From positions 310,001 through 374,000 of the forward strand of contig CAVXXB010000001.1 in assembly GCA_963765585.1 (NCBI GenBank): a DNA stretch of 64,000 bases, in the 5' to 3' direction. Below are positions 26,424-35,675 of the stretch, piece after piece. The translations under genes and the position numbers were made by a program. A model generated the notes under the pieces. The model saw only the letters and a list, made by a program, of their open reading frames with translations, did no database searches and was not told where the DNA came from. Source of the DNA: CAVXXB01 sp963765585 (lineage in GTDB: Bacteria; Calditrichota; Calditrichia; JAJRVZ01). Numbering within the stretch: position 1 is the first letter of the stretch; every line of letters begins with the position of its first letter.

Positions 26424-27050
26424 ATGAAAAAAATATCTGATTCAACCATTAGCCGCCTGTCTCGTTACTATCGAACTCTGGGACGCTTAATTGAAAAAAA
26501 AGTACAAACAGTGTCATCCGATGAAATTGCTGAAATTGACGGGGTAACATCCGCACAGGTCAGGAAAGATCTTTCCTTTTTCGGGACATTTGGAAAAAGG
26601 GGTCTGGGGTATAATACGGTTGATTTACAAAACAACATTGGTAACATACTCGGGTTGTATAAAAAATGGAATGTTGCCCTGGTTGGCGTTGGTAATATTG
26701 GACGCGCTCTTGTGGACTATGAAGAATTCCGGAAACAAGGATTTGTAATAAAACTTCTATTGGATAATGATCCGGAAAAAATTTCACAAAAGGTACACGA
26801 CCTGGAAATCATGCCCTTCTCGGATGTGGCCAAATATGTAAAACAGCATAAAATTCAAATTGCGATTATTGCCGTTCCGGCCAGTGTTGCTCAAAAGGTA
26901 GCGGATAATCTGGTGAGTGCGGGGGTCAAGGCGATATTGAATTTTGCACCACTTAGTCTCAAGGTACCCAAGGGTGTGATCACGAAAAATGAAAATATGT
27001 CTATCGAACTTGAAGCATTATCATATCATCTCACCCGCAAAGGGAGATAA
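26424..27050 (+). CDS. rex: redox-sensing transcriptional repressor Rex
   Basis: 208 residues. The N-terminal winged helix (SRLSRYYRTLGRL, DGVTSAQVRKDLSFFGTFGKRGLGY) is followed by a Rossmann fold with ALVGVGNIGRAL (about 80-91). The C-terminal domain-swapped helix is intact. Rex senses the NADH/NAD+ ratio and represses fermentation and respiration genes. It lies 42 bp after gyrA and is closed by a strong hairpin. No Rex operator was found in the window. Confidence 0.95.
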   Translation: MKKISDSTISRLSRYYRTLGRLIEKKVQTVSSDEIAEIDGVTSAQVRKDLSFFGTFGKRGLGYNTVDLQNNIGNILGLYKKWNVALVGVGNIGRALVDYEEFRKQGFVIKLLLDNDPEKISQKVHDLEIMPFSDVAKYVKQHKIQIAIIAVPASVAQKVADNLVSAGVKAILNFAPLSLKVPKGVITKNENMSIELEALSYHLTRKGR

Positions 27051-27056
27051 AGGAAT

Positions 27057-27088
27057 AAAAAAAGGGATGTCATTTGGCATCCCTTTTT
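27057..27088. terminator. bidirectional rho-independent terminator
   Basis: GGGATG at 27064-27069 pairs with CATCCC at 27078-27083. It is flanked by A-runs on the left and a T5 run on the right, so it works in both directions. It separates the convergent rex and TPR-lipoprotein genes. Confidence 0.9.
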
Positions 27089-27110
27089 AATAGATAATAA
27101 TTGAGATCGA

Positions 27111-28199
27111 TTATTGATCCCGCAACTGCTTTGATTTTTCGTAATACTCTTCCGCCTTCGCCCGATTACCCATTTTAGCATGCAGAAAACTTAGATTCTG
27201 CCACATTGATGCAGAATCCGGAAATCTTTGTATACCCTCATTTAGAATTTCCTCGGCCTCCTCATAACGTTCCAACTGAAGTAACAACGTACTTAGAATG
27301 TCATACGTTTCTTTTAAATCAGGATCCAGATCATAGGTTTTCTTAAAGTAAATGATGGCTTCTTCCATTTTTGCTTTTTTGGCAGCCGGATCCTCAAGCG
27401 AATTTGCCTGCTTGTTTAACAGTAATCCAAGGTTAAAAGGAATAGCTTTTTCTTCGGGATTTTTTTCCATTGCACTTTTGTAGGCAGCGATTGCTTCCAT
27501 TTTCTTATCAGCAAAATCGAGGTTTTGAGCATAAAGTGTCAGGCATTCTACATTATCCGGATCAACTCCCAGGCCCTTTTCAAAATAATCTGCAGCTTGT
27601 ACATAGTCTTTATTTCGCGAATAATAATATCCTAATTCAATCCAGGCCATAACTGTATCTGGTTTTGCCTCGGCGGCCGCCTGCAGGGCTTTCAAATTAT
27701 TTTCGTCATCGCCTAAATTCTGATAGGAAATTGCAATAAGGCGGTGGGCCATATAATCCGGTTGAATTAGCAGCGCCTTATTAAAATTATCAATAACTTC
27801 ATTTAATTTCTTTTTTGCAGCCTCACCTTCACGGTCTTCCAATTTAATAAAAGCATTATATGCGGCGACGGCATCATTATAATGCTTGCTGAAATAACTA
27901 CTTTTTTCCAGTTCAATGTCCTTTTGAAAAGTCGGGGCAATTGCCACAGATTTATCAAAAGAACTTACCATTTCGTTTATCAGACCTCTTTTGCCCTGGA
28001 TTTTACCCAGAATATACCAGGCTTCTGCATTGTCCGGATATTTTTTTGCAGCTTCTTCAGCTAATTCAAATGCCTGATCATCCCTGCCAGCATTTAAATG
28101 CACAATCGCACCCTCTAATTCAGGCGGACGGCATGAATTAAAAAGAAATGAAACGGCTATTAGTAAAATAGCTAGTAATAAGGTGTATCGTTTCATCAC
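27111..28199 (-). CDS. tetratricopeptide-repeat lipoprotein
   Basis: 362 residues. A lipoprotein signal peptide with lipobox FNSC places the lipidated cysteine near residue 23. About seven TPR units follow, for example AEAWYILGKIQGKRGL, AWIELGYYYSRNKDYVQAADYFEKGL and ERYEEAEEILNEGIQRFPDSA. It is presumably anchored in the outer or inner membrane and acts as a protein scaffold. It lies 12 bp downstream of mtnA, with no evident functional link. Confidence 0.88.
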   Translation of the reverse strand: MMKRYTLLLAILLIAVSFLFNSCRPPELEGAIVHLNAGRDDQAFELAEEAAKKYPDNAEAWYILGKIQGKRGLINEMVSSFDKSVAIAPTFQKDIELEKSSYFSKHYNDAVAAYNAFIKLEDREGEAAKKKLNEVIDNFNKALLIQPDYMAHRLIAISYQNLGDDENNLKALQAAAEAKPDTVMAWIELGYYYSRNKDYVQAADYFEKGLGVDPDNVECLTLYAQNLDFADKKMEAIAAYKSAMEKNPEEKAIPFNLGLLLNKQANSLEDPAAKKAKMEEAIIYFKKTYDLDPDLKETYDILSTLLLQLERYEEAEEILNEGIQRFPDSASMWQNLSFLHAKMGNRAKAEEYYEKSKQLRDQ

Positions 28200-28211
28200 A
28201 ACTCCTTTAAA

Positions 28212-29261
28212 TTATGTTAATAGTTTAGTAATGGATTTTTCTAACGGTTGCCCCAAAATTCCCAGCTCGGTAATTATACCGGTCAGGAGCTCTGCCGGAG
28301 TTACATCGAATGCTGGATTGTGTACCTTAATAATTCCCGATATATTACGATCATATTTGTAAAATTGCAAAATTTCCTTAGCATCTCTTTGTTCAATTGG
28401 AATTTTATCACCGGAAGACAGAGATATATCAAAAGTAGAAACCGGAGCGGCAGCAAAACAAGGTATATTGTGTGCTTTAGCCAGTACGGCAAGCGAATAT
28501 GAGCCGATTTTATTAGCGACATCTCCATTGCGGGAAATCCGGTCTGCGCCGAACAAAACCAAATCAATCTGCCCGTCGCCCATCAGAGAAGCAGCCATGC
28601 TATCCGTGATCAGTGTGCAGGGAACGTTATTTTGCATGAGTTCCCATAATGTTAGCCGGGCGCCCTGACCGAGCGGTCGCGTTTCATCAACATAAACATG
28701 AATATTGTATCCTTTTTCAAATCCAGCATAAATAACACCCAGCGCTGTGCCCCACCCGCCGGTTGCAAGACTACCGGCATTGCAATGCGTCAGGATGTTT
28801 ACTTTTTCGGGCAAAATTTCCAGCCCGTTTAAACCGATCTGGCGGCATGAATGATAATCTTCGTCATGTATTTTTTTTGCCTCTGCGTCTAGTGCCGATA
28901 TAATTGTATCATTATTCTCCCCTAATAATGATTTATATACTTTCTGCATTCGGTCAAGGGCCCAGGCAAGATTCACAGCTGTTGGCCGGCTGGATTTCAA
29001 ATAATCGCAAGCATTATCCAACTGATCATTTAATTCCCGGGGTGTTAATTTTTTACTAATGTGATTTGTGTGTACAGCAATGCTATAGGCGGCAACGATT
29101 CCAATAAGAGGGGCACCGCGAACTTTTAGTGTTTTGATTGCCTGATAGCTATCTTCAAGTGAAGTAAGCTCAACATATTTAAAGAACTGGGGCAGCAAAG
29201 TCTGGTCAATAATTTCGAGACGAAAAGAACTATATTTAACAGCCGGCGTTTGCATAGACAA
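28212..29261 (-). CDS. mtnA: S-methyl-5-thioribose-1-phosphate isomerase
   Basis: 349 residues. It belongs to the eIF2B-alpha-like isomerase family: RGAPLIG (about 48-54), the catalytic cysteine C160 in LTHCNAGSLATGGWGT, the DETRPLGQGARLT block and the catalytic aspartate D240 in LFGADRISRNGDVANKIG. It converts methylthioribose-1-phosphate to the ribulose form in methionine salvage. No other methionine-salvage gene is next to it. In other bacteria lone mtnA can serve related purine-salvage isomerisations. Confidence 0.95.
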   Translation of the reverse strand: MSMQTPAVKYSSFRLEIIDQTLLPQFFKYVELTSLEDSYQAIKTLKVRGAPLIGIVAAYSIAVHTNHISKKLTPRELNDQLDNACDYLKSSRPTAVNLAWALDRMQKVYKSLLGENNDTIISALDAEAKKIHDEDYHSCRQIGLNGLEILPEKVNILTHCNAGSLATGGWGTALGVIYAGFEKGYNIHVYVDETRPLGQGARLTLWELMQNNVPCTLITDSMAASLMGDGQIDLVLFGADRISRNGDVANKIGSYSLAVLAKAHNIPCFAAAPVSTFDISLSSGDKIPIEQRDAKEILQFYKYDRNISGIIKVHNPAFDVTPAELLTGIITELGILGQPLEKSITKLLT

Positions 29262-29357
29262 ATTTCCCTTTTATTAAAGCTATGAAATCAGGGTATCATT
29301 CGCAATATTGTATCAGCTAAAATTGTTAAGCAAATTAGAATATCTTAAATTGTAACG

Positions 29358-30341
29358 ATGATAAAAGAGTTGAAAAATATAATTGTTACAGTGCTTTTTA
29401 TATTTGTTGGGGGCAGCATTGGATATTCTCTAATTGAAAAATGGGATTTCATTGACAGTCTTTATATGACCGTGATTACGGTTTCCACAACCGGTTTTAA
29501 AGAGATTTATCCCATGTCCTTAACGGGCAAAGTATTTACCATGTTTTTAGTTATCATGGGTATCTCTTTTTTATTTTATGCCATCAGCAATTTAAACGCT
29601 GCAATTTTTGAACGAAATATTTTCAGGAACAAAAAAATGCAAAACAAAATTAGAAAACTAGATGGTCATTATATTATTTGCGGATTTGGTAAAATTGGTA
29701 AGAAGGTCGCCCAGGAACTTTATTCGCGAAAATTAGATTTTGTGGTCCTGGAAATTAATGAACTTCACCTGAAAGAAATACCGGAAGAATACCTGTATCT
29801 GCATGCAGATGCGACCGAAGATCAGAATCTGATAAAAGCCGTGATCGATAGAGCAATTGGGCTAATTGCTGTGATGGGTAGTGATGCTTCCAATGTTTTT
29901 ACCACATTAAGCGCCAAGGGCCTAAATCCGGATATTAAAATTATTGCACAGGCCGAAGAAGAAAAATCAAGCGAAAAACTTAAAAAAGCAGGCGCTGACC
30001 GGGCAATTTTGCCATATGAAATTGGCGGCTATCGAATCATTCAAGCATTATTAAGGCCGACAGTTGTAGAATATGTGGACGAGATATTTTCCCGTTCAGA
30101 CATCGGGCTACAGTTTGAAGAAATTAAGATAACGGAAAAAGCTCCGATTAATGACAAGACACTGGCCGATCTGAGCCTGAGAAGTGAATTGAATGTTATT
30201 ATTGTTGGAATTTATCGTTCCGGTATAGAGTGGATCTATAATCCACGTTCTGATACAAGACTCCATGCAGGCGACATTCTGATTTTAATCGGAGAAACAA
30301 ACGACTTAAATAAAATGAAAAAACAAGCAGGAAATGAATAA
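29358..30341 (+). CDS. potassium channel with RCK (TrkA-N/C) domains
   Basis: 327 residues. Two membrane helices (about 8-25 and 57-78) flank a pore loop, followed by a cytosolic RCK domain beginning HYIICGFGKIGKK (GxGxxG at about 108-113) and a TrkA-C region near 250-325. The layout is that of MthK-like two-helix channels. The selectivity filter reads TTGFK at residues 44-48, where K+ channels usually have TVGYG or TVGFG. Ion selectivity is therefore uncertain. It overlaps the next gene by 8 bases. Confidence 0.88.
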   Translation: MIKELKNIIVTVLFIFVGGSIGYSLIEKWDFIDSLYMTVITVSTTGFKEIYPMSLTGKVFTMFLVIMGISFLFYAISNLNAAIFERNIFRNKKMQNKIRKLDGHYIICGFGKIGKKVAQELYSRKLDFVVLEINELHLKEIPEEYLYLHADATEDQNLIKAVIDRAIGLIAVMGSDASNVFTTLSAKGLNPDIKIIAQAEEEKSSEKLKKAGADRAILPYEIGGYRIIQALLRPTVVEYVDEIFSRSDIGLQFEEIKITEKAPINDKTLADLSLRSELNVIIVGIYRSGIEWIYNPRSDTRLHAGDILILIGETNDLNKMKKQAGNE

Positions 30342-31134
30342 ATTTTTGATATTTCTATTTATACTATCAGGCTATATTAGCGTATCAGCTCAGTTTGATG
30401 AACCAGAATTTTTTAACCGGGTTAACAAAAATTATTATGCCCTGGAATTGACAGATCTGAATAATTTTTCCTGTTGGGTTACTTCGAATCTTTTTGAAGA
30501 AACCACCTCAAAGTTTTATAAAGAAGAAATTTTTCCCCTTGAGTTTATTTGGGTTAAACCGAATGATTTGTATTTTATAAGCCGCCCCCTCCCCAGCTTC
30601 AACGATTCCATAAGCACCGAGATGGCCCATGGGGCACAGGCGGATTTACAAAAGGAAATCAAGGCACTTCTAATAGACTGGACTCGATATTATGCCGGTC
30701 GGTTGCTGGCGAATATGCCGGCAGATTATACTCTTGAATCTAATACAGATTCTGTGTTTTTAAAATTTACCAACCAGAATGATGTTCGAAATGGACATAC
30801 CCGGATAATTTTTGGCCAAAACGGACTGGTTTTACAATCATCCGTTTTCTACGCCGATTCATCAGAGAAAATTTTAACCTATCCGGAGTATAAGTACACC
30901 GGCGAATATTGGCTTTGTACAGGCTGGCGGGTACAAATAATAAAAAAGGGGCAAGTGGATAGTGGGTTTCATGTAAAGATTATTTCTCAGAGAATTGGCA
31001 AATACTGGTTGCCAAGCCAGTTTCAACTGACATTACAGAGCACAGATATAAAAGATACAATTTTTATCAGAGCATATAATTTTCGAAATACGAGAATAAA
31101 CAGGGATATTCAGATTTTAAACAGAGGAAATTAG
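30334..31134 (+). CDS. secreted protein of unknown function
   Basis: 266 residues with a signal peptide (about 1-19, ending VSA). The mature part is mixed alpha/beta with an N-terminal helical stretch and a C-terminal strand-rich half. No motif or family is recognised. It overlaps the potassium-channel gene, so it is co-transcribed, and its stop codon overlaps that of the convergent anti-sigma gene. Confidence 0.75.
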   Translation: MNKFLIFLFILSGYISVSAQFDEPEFFNRVNKNYYALELTDLNNFSCWVTSNLFEETTSKFYKEEIFPLEFIWVKPNDLYFISRPLPSFNDSISTEMAHGAQADLQKEIKALLIDWTRYYAGRLLANMPADYTLESNTDSVFLKFTNQNDVRNGHTRIIFGQNGLVLQSSVFYADSSEKILTYPEYKYTGEYWLCTGWRVQIIKKGQVDSGFHVKIISQRIGKYWLPSQFQLTLQSTDIKDTIFIRAYNFRNTRINRDIQILNRGN

Positions 31135-31388
31135 TTGCGAGGATTTCTAATAATTTTTTTTAATTCCTGGTCAAGTTTTTTCGGATAAGAATCTTCGCGA
31201 GCTTTAAGTTTAACATATTCTTTTAATTTACTCTCAAACTCTATTTTTTTATCACATGGCAGGCAATAATCCAAATGTTCCTCGAAAAGAACCTTTTCTT
31301 CAGCGTTTAATTGATCGTCAATATAGGCATTTACATTTTTTTCAATATCCGCACAATCAAACTTACGGTTTTCCTTTTTTGATTCCAT
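31131..31388 (-). CDS. putative zinc-finger anti-sigma factor
   Basis: 85 residues, soluble. The N-terminal half shows the zinc-binding anti-sigma pattern: Cys at about 12 (FDCADI), then EEHLDYCLPCDKKI with the H-x3-C-x2-C ligands. This matches ZAS/zf-HC2 proteins that hold ECF sigma factors. There is no membrane segment, so it would sense a cytosolic signal, possibly redox through the thiols. It lies 107 bp downstream of the sigma gene on the same strand. Confidence 0.8.
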   Translation of the reverse strand: MESKKENRKFDCADIEKNVNAYIDDQLNAEEKVLFEEHLDYCLPCDKKIEFESKLKEYVKLKAREDSYPKKLDQELKKIIRNPRN

Positions 31389-31495
31389 TCAGAGGCATTC
31401 CTTAAATTACAAACAAGATTTTCAACACGTTATTAATAAATTGGGAAAAATTTCATTTTGTCTTTAAAACAGATTTAAAGAAGATAAAATTCCGG

Positions 31496-32092
31496 TCATT
31501 CGGATTTTTCTGGATCACCGGTTCCATCCATCACATATCCTCTTTCCTGGGCATAGTTCCACAAATATCGTTGCAGAAGTTTACGGCCACGATATAAACG
31601 AGACATAACCGTGCCCAATGGCGCATTGATAATATTCGCTATTTCATTGTATGAAAAGCCTTCCACATCGCAAAGCAGTACCACCAATCGGAATTGATAT
31701 GGTAAGTTCTCAAGTGCATCTTTCACATCATCTTCAAAGAAATTTTCGAGAAAATCTTCTTTTGCTGTTTCCTGGAGGCTAATTGATTCGTCTAATTTTT
31801 TATACAGATAGAATTCTTCCAGATCATCGTAGCTTACTTTTTGTGGCTGGCGAACAGCCTTGCGATAGGCGGTTATATACGTGTTCACCAGGATGCGGAA
31901 CGCCCAGGCACGGAAATTGGTGTTTTTTTGATATTGATCGAAAGCACGAAACGCCTTGAAAAGAGTATCCTGAACCAAATCCTCTGCATCATTCTGATTA
32001 TGGGTCATTCGTAAGGCTGTACTGTACAGCGAATTTAGATGGGGTGCGACCAATGATTGAAATTCAATTTGTCGTTCACTTGGTGTCGGCAA
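31496..32092 (-). CDS. RNA polymerase ECF sigma factor (SigR/RpoE type)
   Basis: 198 residues. Region 2 is clear (TALRMTHNQNDAEDLVQDTLFKAFRAFDQY, NFRAWAFRILVNTYITAYRK) and region 4 ends in a helix-turn-helix (DVEGFSYNEIANIINAPLGTVMSRLYRGRKLLQ). It directs RNA polymerase to stress promoters under control of the small anti-sigma factor encoded just downstream. The likely regulon cannot be read from the window. Confidence 0.93.
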   Translation of the reverse strand: MPTPSERQIEFQSLVAPHLNSLYSTALRMTHNQNDAEDLVQDTLFKAFRAFDQYQKNTNFRAWAFRILVNTYITAYRKAVRQPQKVSYDDLEEFYLYKKLDESISLQETAKEDFLENFFEDDVKDALENLPYQFRLVVLLCDVEGFSYNEIANIINAPLGTVMSRLYRGRKLLQRYLWNYAQERGYVMDGTGDPEKSE

Positions 32093-32186
32093 ATAATACT
32101 CCTTAGTTTCATCAGTAAAAAGAGGCCTAAGTTAAAGTATTTATATAAAATATGTCAAGAAAATTCAATATTTAACAAAATATGTA

Positions 32187-33029
32187 TTATTTATCATTTA
32201 AAACAATTCTAAAAGTAGTACCTTCACCGAGACGCGATTCTTTGACATAAAGTTTCCCGCCGTGATAATCCTCGATGATTCTTTTTGCCAGGCTAAGCCC
32301 CAGGCCCCAGCCCCGCTTCTTTGTGCTAAAGCCAGGTTTAAAAACATTTTTGCGATCGCGCGGCATAATACCTTTGCCATTATCTGAAATATCAATATAA
32401 ACCTGTTGTCCATCATTCAATCGATCAAGGGTTATATCAATTTTGCCCTTTTTGTCGTCTATTGCATCAATGGCATTTTTAATCAAATTTTCAATAACCC
32501 ATTCAAATAATTCGGCGTTAATCCTGATTTCAGTCTGAATTTTGTATATTTCCTCTATGGCGATTGTTTTATCAAATTGGGGTAGCCTTTTTCGGAAGTA
32601 TTGTATCGTATTGTTCAGTATCGAGATAACGTTAGTCTTCTTTAGTGAGGGTACGGATCCTATTTGCGAAAAACGGGCCGCCACTTTTGTTAGACGCAGC
32701 ACATCCGTATTGATCTCCCGTACCGCCTTCTCCAGATTTTTACGATCAACCTTTAAGATTTCCAGCCAGCCGCTGATAGAAGAAATTGGTGTACCTAACT
32801 GATGGGCCGTTTCTTTGGCCATTCCGACCCATATGTTCCTTTGCTCACTTTTTTTGATTTGAGAAAATCCGAGATAACCCAAGATGATAAACAATAGCGC
32901 CGCAGTGATCTCAATATAGGGCAGCCAGCGTAACTGTTTAATCACCGGAGACACACCATAATGATAGTATCCTAAAACATTACCCTGGTATTTAATCGGG
33001 ATGGGCGGGTTGTCACTATCCATGTCCAT
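32187..33029 (-). CDS. sensor histidine kinase, C-terminal fragment (frameshifted)
   Basis: 280-residue frame. It holds the end of a sensor region, a second membrane helix (about 38-55), the HisKA box with the phospho-acceptor in GMAKETAHQLGTPISS, and the HATPase domain with N box NLIKNAIDAI, G1 DNGKGI and G2 GWGLGLSLAKRI. The upstream bases in this frame read LISVLKSYL, continuing the neighbouring N-terminal fragment. An extra base near 33056-33061 separates the two. No response regulator gene is adjacent. Confidence 0.87.
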   Translation of the reverse strand: MDMDSDNPPIPIKYQGNVLGYYHYGVSPVIKQLRWLPYIEITAALLFIILGYLGFSQIKKSEQRNIWVGMAKETAHQLGTPISSISGWLEILKVDRKNLEKAVREINTDVLRLTKVAARFSQIGSVPSLKKTNVISILNNTIQYFRKRLPQFDKTIAIEEIYKIQTEIRINAELFEWVIENLIKNAIDAIDDKKGKIDITLDRLNDGQQVYIDISDNGKGIMPRDRKNVFKPGFSTKKRGWGLGLSLAKRIIEDYHGGKLYVKESRLGEGTTFRIVLNDK

Positions 33030-33384
33030 TAAATAGGACTTGAGAACAGAGATAAGCTTCTGGCGTAAATGTCAACATGCTGTCCAGGTCCGGTGATATA
33101 TTTCTGCATTGCAGGGGGGTCATCTCCGGATCAGTAAAGACGATAGGATAGTCAGCCGTTTGAATCACTTCAGTAAAAAAGAAATTAAAATCTATATTGG
33201 CATCTGGATTATTAATGTTTTCTTCAAATACACGAATACGAAAACGCAGGTATTCCCGGGATTTATCCTGCAATGTGTTTACAAGATGCTGGGTATACCC
33301 CAGAATAAGTCCTATGATCAGCAATCCAAGGACAAATAGTAAGCCTTTAAAATTTCCTTTACGTCTATCGAAAGAATTTAGCAT
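33016..33384 (-). CDS. sensor histidine kinase, N-terminal fragment (frameshifted)
   Basis: 122-residue frame with a first membrane helix (about 14-31) and the start of an extracytoplasmic sensor domain. It runs into unrelated residues (AYLCSQVLFNGHG) where the kinase frame continues one base over. Removing one base at 33056-33061 gives a single kinase of about 398 residues. The start overlaps the Rieske gene by 7 bases. Confidence 0.75.
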   Translation of the reverse strand: MLNSFDRRKGNFKGLLFVLGLLIIGLILGYTQHLVNTLQDKSREYLRFRIRVFEENINNPDANIDFNFFFTEVIQTADYPIVFTDPEMTPLQCRNISPDLDSMLTFTPEAYLCSQVLFNGHG

Positions 33385-33695
33385 TTTTTATCAGTCATGA
33401 TGTATATGTCATTATCCCGGAGTTCAACAGAATATGTCTTGAGCTTTTGTTCAGGATTAAATGCAAATGCACCAGTCTCAAGTTCAAATGCCCAGTTATG
33501 CATTGGACAATATACCTGGTTATTTCGAATATATCCATCAGCCAAATCGGCATTCTGGTGTGGGCACCGGTTTTGAATGGCGTAGATTTTTCCGTTGTGA
33601 TTAAATAATGCAACCAGCTCATTATTAAATTTAACTTTTATTCCCTTTCCGGGTGGAATATCTGTGATTGAGGCAACCCGCATATGTTTTTGCAT
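33378..33695 (-). CDS. Rieske-type [2Fe-2S] ferredoxin
   Basis: 105 residues, NirD/BphF-like. The cluster ligands are in CPHQNADL (C-x-H) and YCPMHNWAFEL (C-x2-H) at about 43-73. It has no signal peptide. It would carry electrons in the cytosol for an oxygenase or reductase, none of which is encoded nearby. It is 11 bp downstream of the metallo-hydrolase gene. Confidence 0.92.
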   Translation of the reverse strand: MQKHMRVASITDIPPGKGIKVKFNNELVALFNHNGKIYAIQNRCPHQNADLADGYIRNNQVYCPMHNWAFELETGAFAFNPEQKLKTYSVELRDNDIYIMTDKKC

Positions 33696-33706
33696 TGCGA
33701 ACTTTA

Positions 33707-34564
33707 TCAGGAGTTAAATTCTTCTGTTCTTATGGCTTTGTCCAGCTGATATCCACGGTCACTAAGTGTCACGGTGCCGGCAGCGAAATGTGGGTCATGT
33801 TCAAAAAAGAGATATGAGTTTTGATCAAGCACATATGCTAAAAAAGTCTTTTTTTCTGAAAGCGTAATCATGGGGTTGTTATCATATGCCATAATCCACG
33901 GGACAGGAATATGAGAAGAAGTTGGAATGAGATCAGAACAATAAATCAAGGATCGGTGACTATCATGTATTTTAATTAGTTGCATTCCCGGTGTGTGACC
34001 GTTCATAATAATTGGTTCTATGCCGGGAAAAATTGGGGATTGTCCATCCAGTAATTGAAGCTGACCATTATCTTTGATTGGATCGTAATTTTGAGTTTGA
34101 AAACTTGCCTGATCTTTTTCCGACGGTGCATGGGCCCAATCCCATTGTTCCTTTTGCACATAATAGGTTGCATTGGGAAATGTCGGAACCGCCTGATCAT
34201 TTAATAGATAGGTGCTTCCGCCACAATGATCAAAATGCAGATGTGACAAAATAACCTCAGTAATTTCGCCGACAGCTACACCTGCACGGGCCAGGCTCTG
34301 TTCCAGAGAAAAATGGGAATGATCGACCTTATAGATCTTTTTTAGTTTATCATTGAATTTAGTACCGACACCGGTATCGATAAGAATTTTTCGTTCCGGT
34401 GAAACAAGCAACAATGTTCTCAAGGCCAGCTCAATACGATTTTCTTCATCTGGCGGGTTTACCTTCTGCCACAGATTTTTTGGCACGACGCCAAACATGG
34501 CACCGCCATCCAGGGCCAGGGTACCGGTTTCAATAGCGTGTAATTTATATGATCCAATTTGCAT
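33707..34564 (-). CDS. MBL-fold metallo-hydrolase
   Basis: 285 residues. The zinc motif HLHFDHCGG is at about 108-116, with later ligands in MNGHTPGM and CSDLIPTSSHI. The arrangement resembles N-acyl homoserine lactonase-like hydrolases, but that activity cannot be read from the motif. Cytosolic, no signal peptide. It heads the Rieske-kinase string on the minus strand. Confidence 0.87.
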   Translation of the reverse strand: MQIGSYKLHAIETGTLALDGGAMFGVVPKNLWQKVNPPDEENRIELALRTLLLVSPERKILIDTGVGTKFNDKLKKIYKVDHSHFSLEQSLARAGVAVGEITEVILSHLHFDHCGGSTYLLNDQAVPTFPNATYYVQKEQWDWAHAPSEKDQASFQTQNYDPIKDNGQLQLLDGQSPIFPGIEPIIMNGHTPGMQLIKIHDSHRSLIYCSDLIPTSSHIPVPWIMAYDNNPMITLSEKKTFLAYVLDQNSYLFFEHDPHFAAGTVTLSDRGYQLDKAIRTEEFNS

Positions 34565-34600
34565 GATATTTTAATCAGATAATTTTTTAGTTTCGATAAT

Positions 34601-34720
34601 TTTACTCTCGCAGAGCCGCGGAGACGCAAGGGGTATTGTAAATACGATTGGACGATGTCTATCATCTTAAAGAGTAATAAATATATATTTCTTTGCGACT
34701 TTGCGTCTTAGCGCGAAAAA
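34601..34720. repeat. intergenic imperfect inverted repeat (CGCAGAG class), copy 1
   Basis: The left arm TCGCAGAGCCGCGGAGACGC starts at 34608. The right arm at 34691-34716 (CTTTGCGACTTTGCGTCTTA and onward) is its imperfect reverse complement. The arms are about 25 bases and the element about 120 bases, filling most of the spacer between two hydrolase genes. Confidence 0.6.
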
Positions 34721-34737
34721 TATTTTAATTAACCAAA

Positions 34738-35580
34738 CTAGTAAATAAGATGTTTATCAAACCAGTTCTCTGTTAAATCTAATGCTGTTTCAAACTGCGC
34801 GGATCTGCTATCCATTGGATGGGTTATATTAAAAGTATGCGATCCATTTTCGAGAATTTCAAATTGTTTCTCAGTATTAGATATACGGTCAAATATTTGC
34901 TGACCTTCTGACAGGGCAACCGCTTCGTCGTTTTCACCGTGAATCACAAGTACGGGTATGTCGATTTGCGATGCAGCATCCAGAATATCCAGGTCCTTTT
35001 TGTTTTTCTCAAGATCATCAATCAGAACCCGGTTGAGTCGCATTACCTGCTTTGTACGTTTGTTTTCAATTTCTATAAACCCTTGATGCTTCCACAATTT
35101 TATTTCTTCTTCTGTATATCTGTGCACAGTGGCGATTGATGACCAGGTAACCAGCGTTGAAATATCCGGATTTCGCCGGCAATACAGAATTGCCACCCCA
35201 CCCCCCCGGCTATGGCCCAACATGCCAATATTATCGACATTAATTATTCCGTTTCCCAGCTTTTTATCCTTGATGGTGCGATAAATAACATCGAGGTCGG
35301 ATAATTCATGTGAATAATTATTTTCTGCAAACGTGTCCAGTTCGGTAAAATTAAATGGATCGGCCCCAACGCCATTTCGTGAAAAATTAAAGCAAATGGT
35401 TGCATAGCCGGCGTCAGCCAGGACTTCCGAGAGATATGGAAAAAATCCCCAGTCTTTAAATCCTTTAAATCCGTGGCAAATAATGATTGCCGGTACATCA
35501 CGTGAATCCTCACGGTATCTCAGATCACCTCTGATATATTCGTTTGAGTCATTAATCAGGGTAAAACTTTTACGTAACAT
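34738..35580 (-). CDS. alpha/beta hydrolase (dienelactone hydrolase/acyl-peptidase type)
   Basis: 280 residues. The oxyanion region is IICHGFKGFKDWG and the nucleophile elbow is GHSRGGG (Ser at about 123). The acid and base candidates are in VIHGENDEAV and GSHTFN. There is no signal peptide. The HSRGG elbow and GFKGFKDWG loop are typical of a subfamily often annotated as esterase/lipase; substrate unknown. It is monocistronic on the minus strand. Confidence 0.87.
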   Translation of the reverse strand: MLRKSFTLINDSNEYIRGDLRYREDSRDVPAIIICHGFKGFKDWGFFPYLSEVLADAGYATICFNFSRNGVGADPFNFTELDTFAENNYSHELSDLDVIYRTIKDKKLGNGIINVDNIGMLGHSRGGGVAILYCRRNPDISTLVTWSSIATVHRYTEEEIKLWKHQGFIEIENKRTKQVMRLNRVLIDDLEKNKKDLDILDAASQIDIPVLVIHGENDEAVALSEGQQIFDRISNTEKQFEILENGSHTFNITHPMDSRSAQFETALDLTENWFDKHLIY

Positions 35581-35675
35581 GGGATGCGAAATCCTCCGGT
35601 TCTTTCTCGGGTATCAGTTAATTGTGTTTTTGGGAACATAAATTATGATAAAATGGAAGCATTAAAAAATAGTGC

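Noticed and set aside
35495..35510. CACGTG core inside the hydrolase gene as a third parS
   Set aside because: Only the central TCACGTGA matches; the flanks TGTT and ACA are absent. A similar partial match near 57465 was dropped for the same reason.
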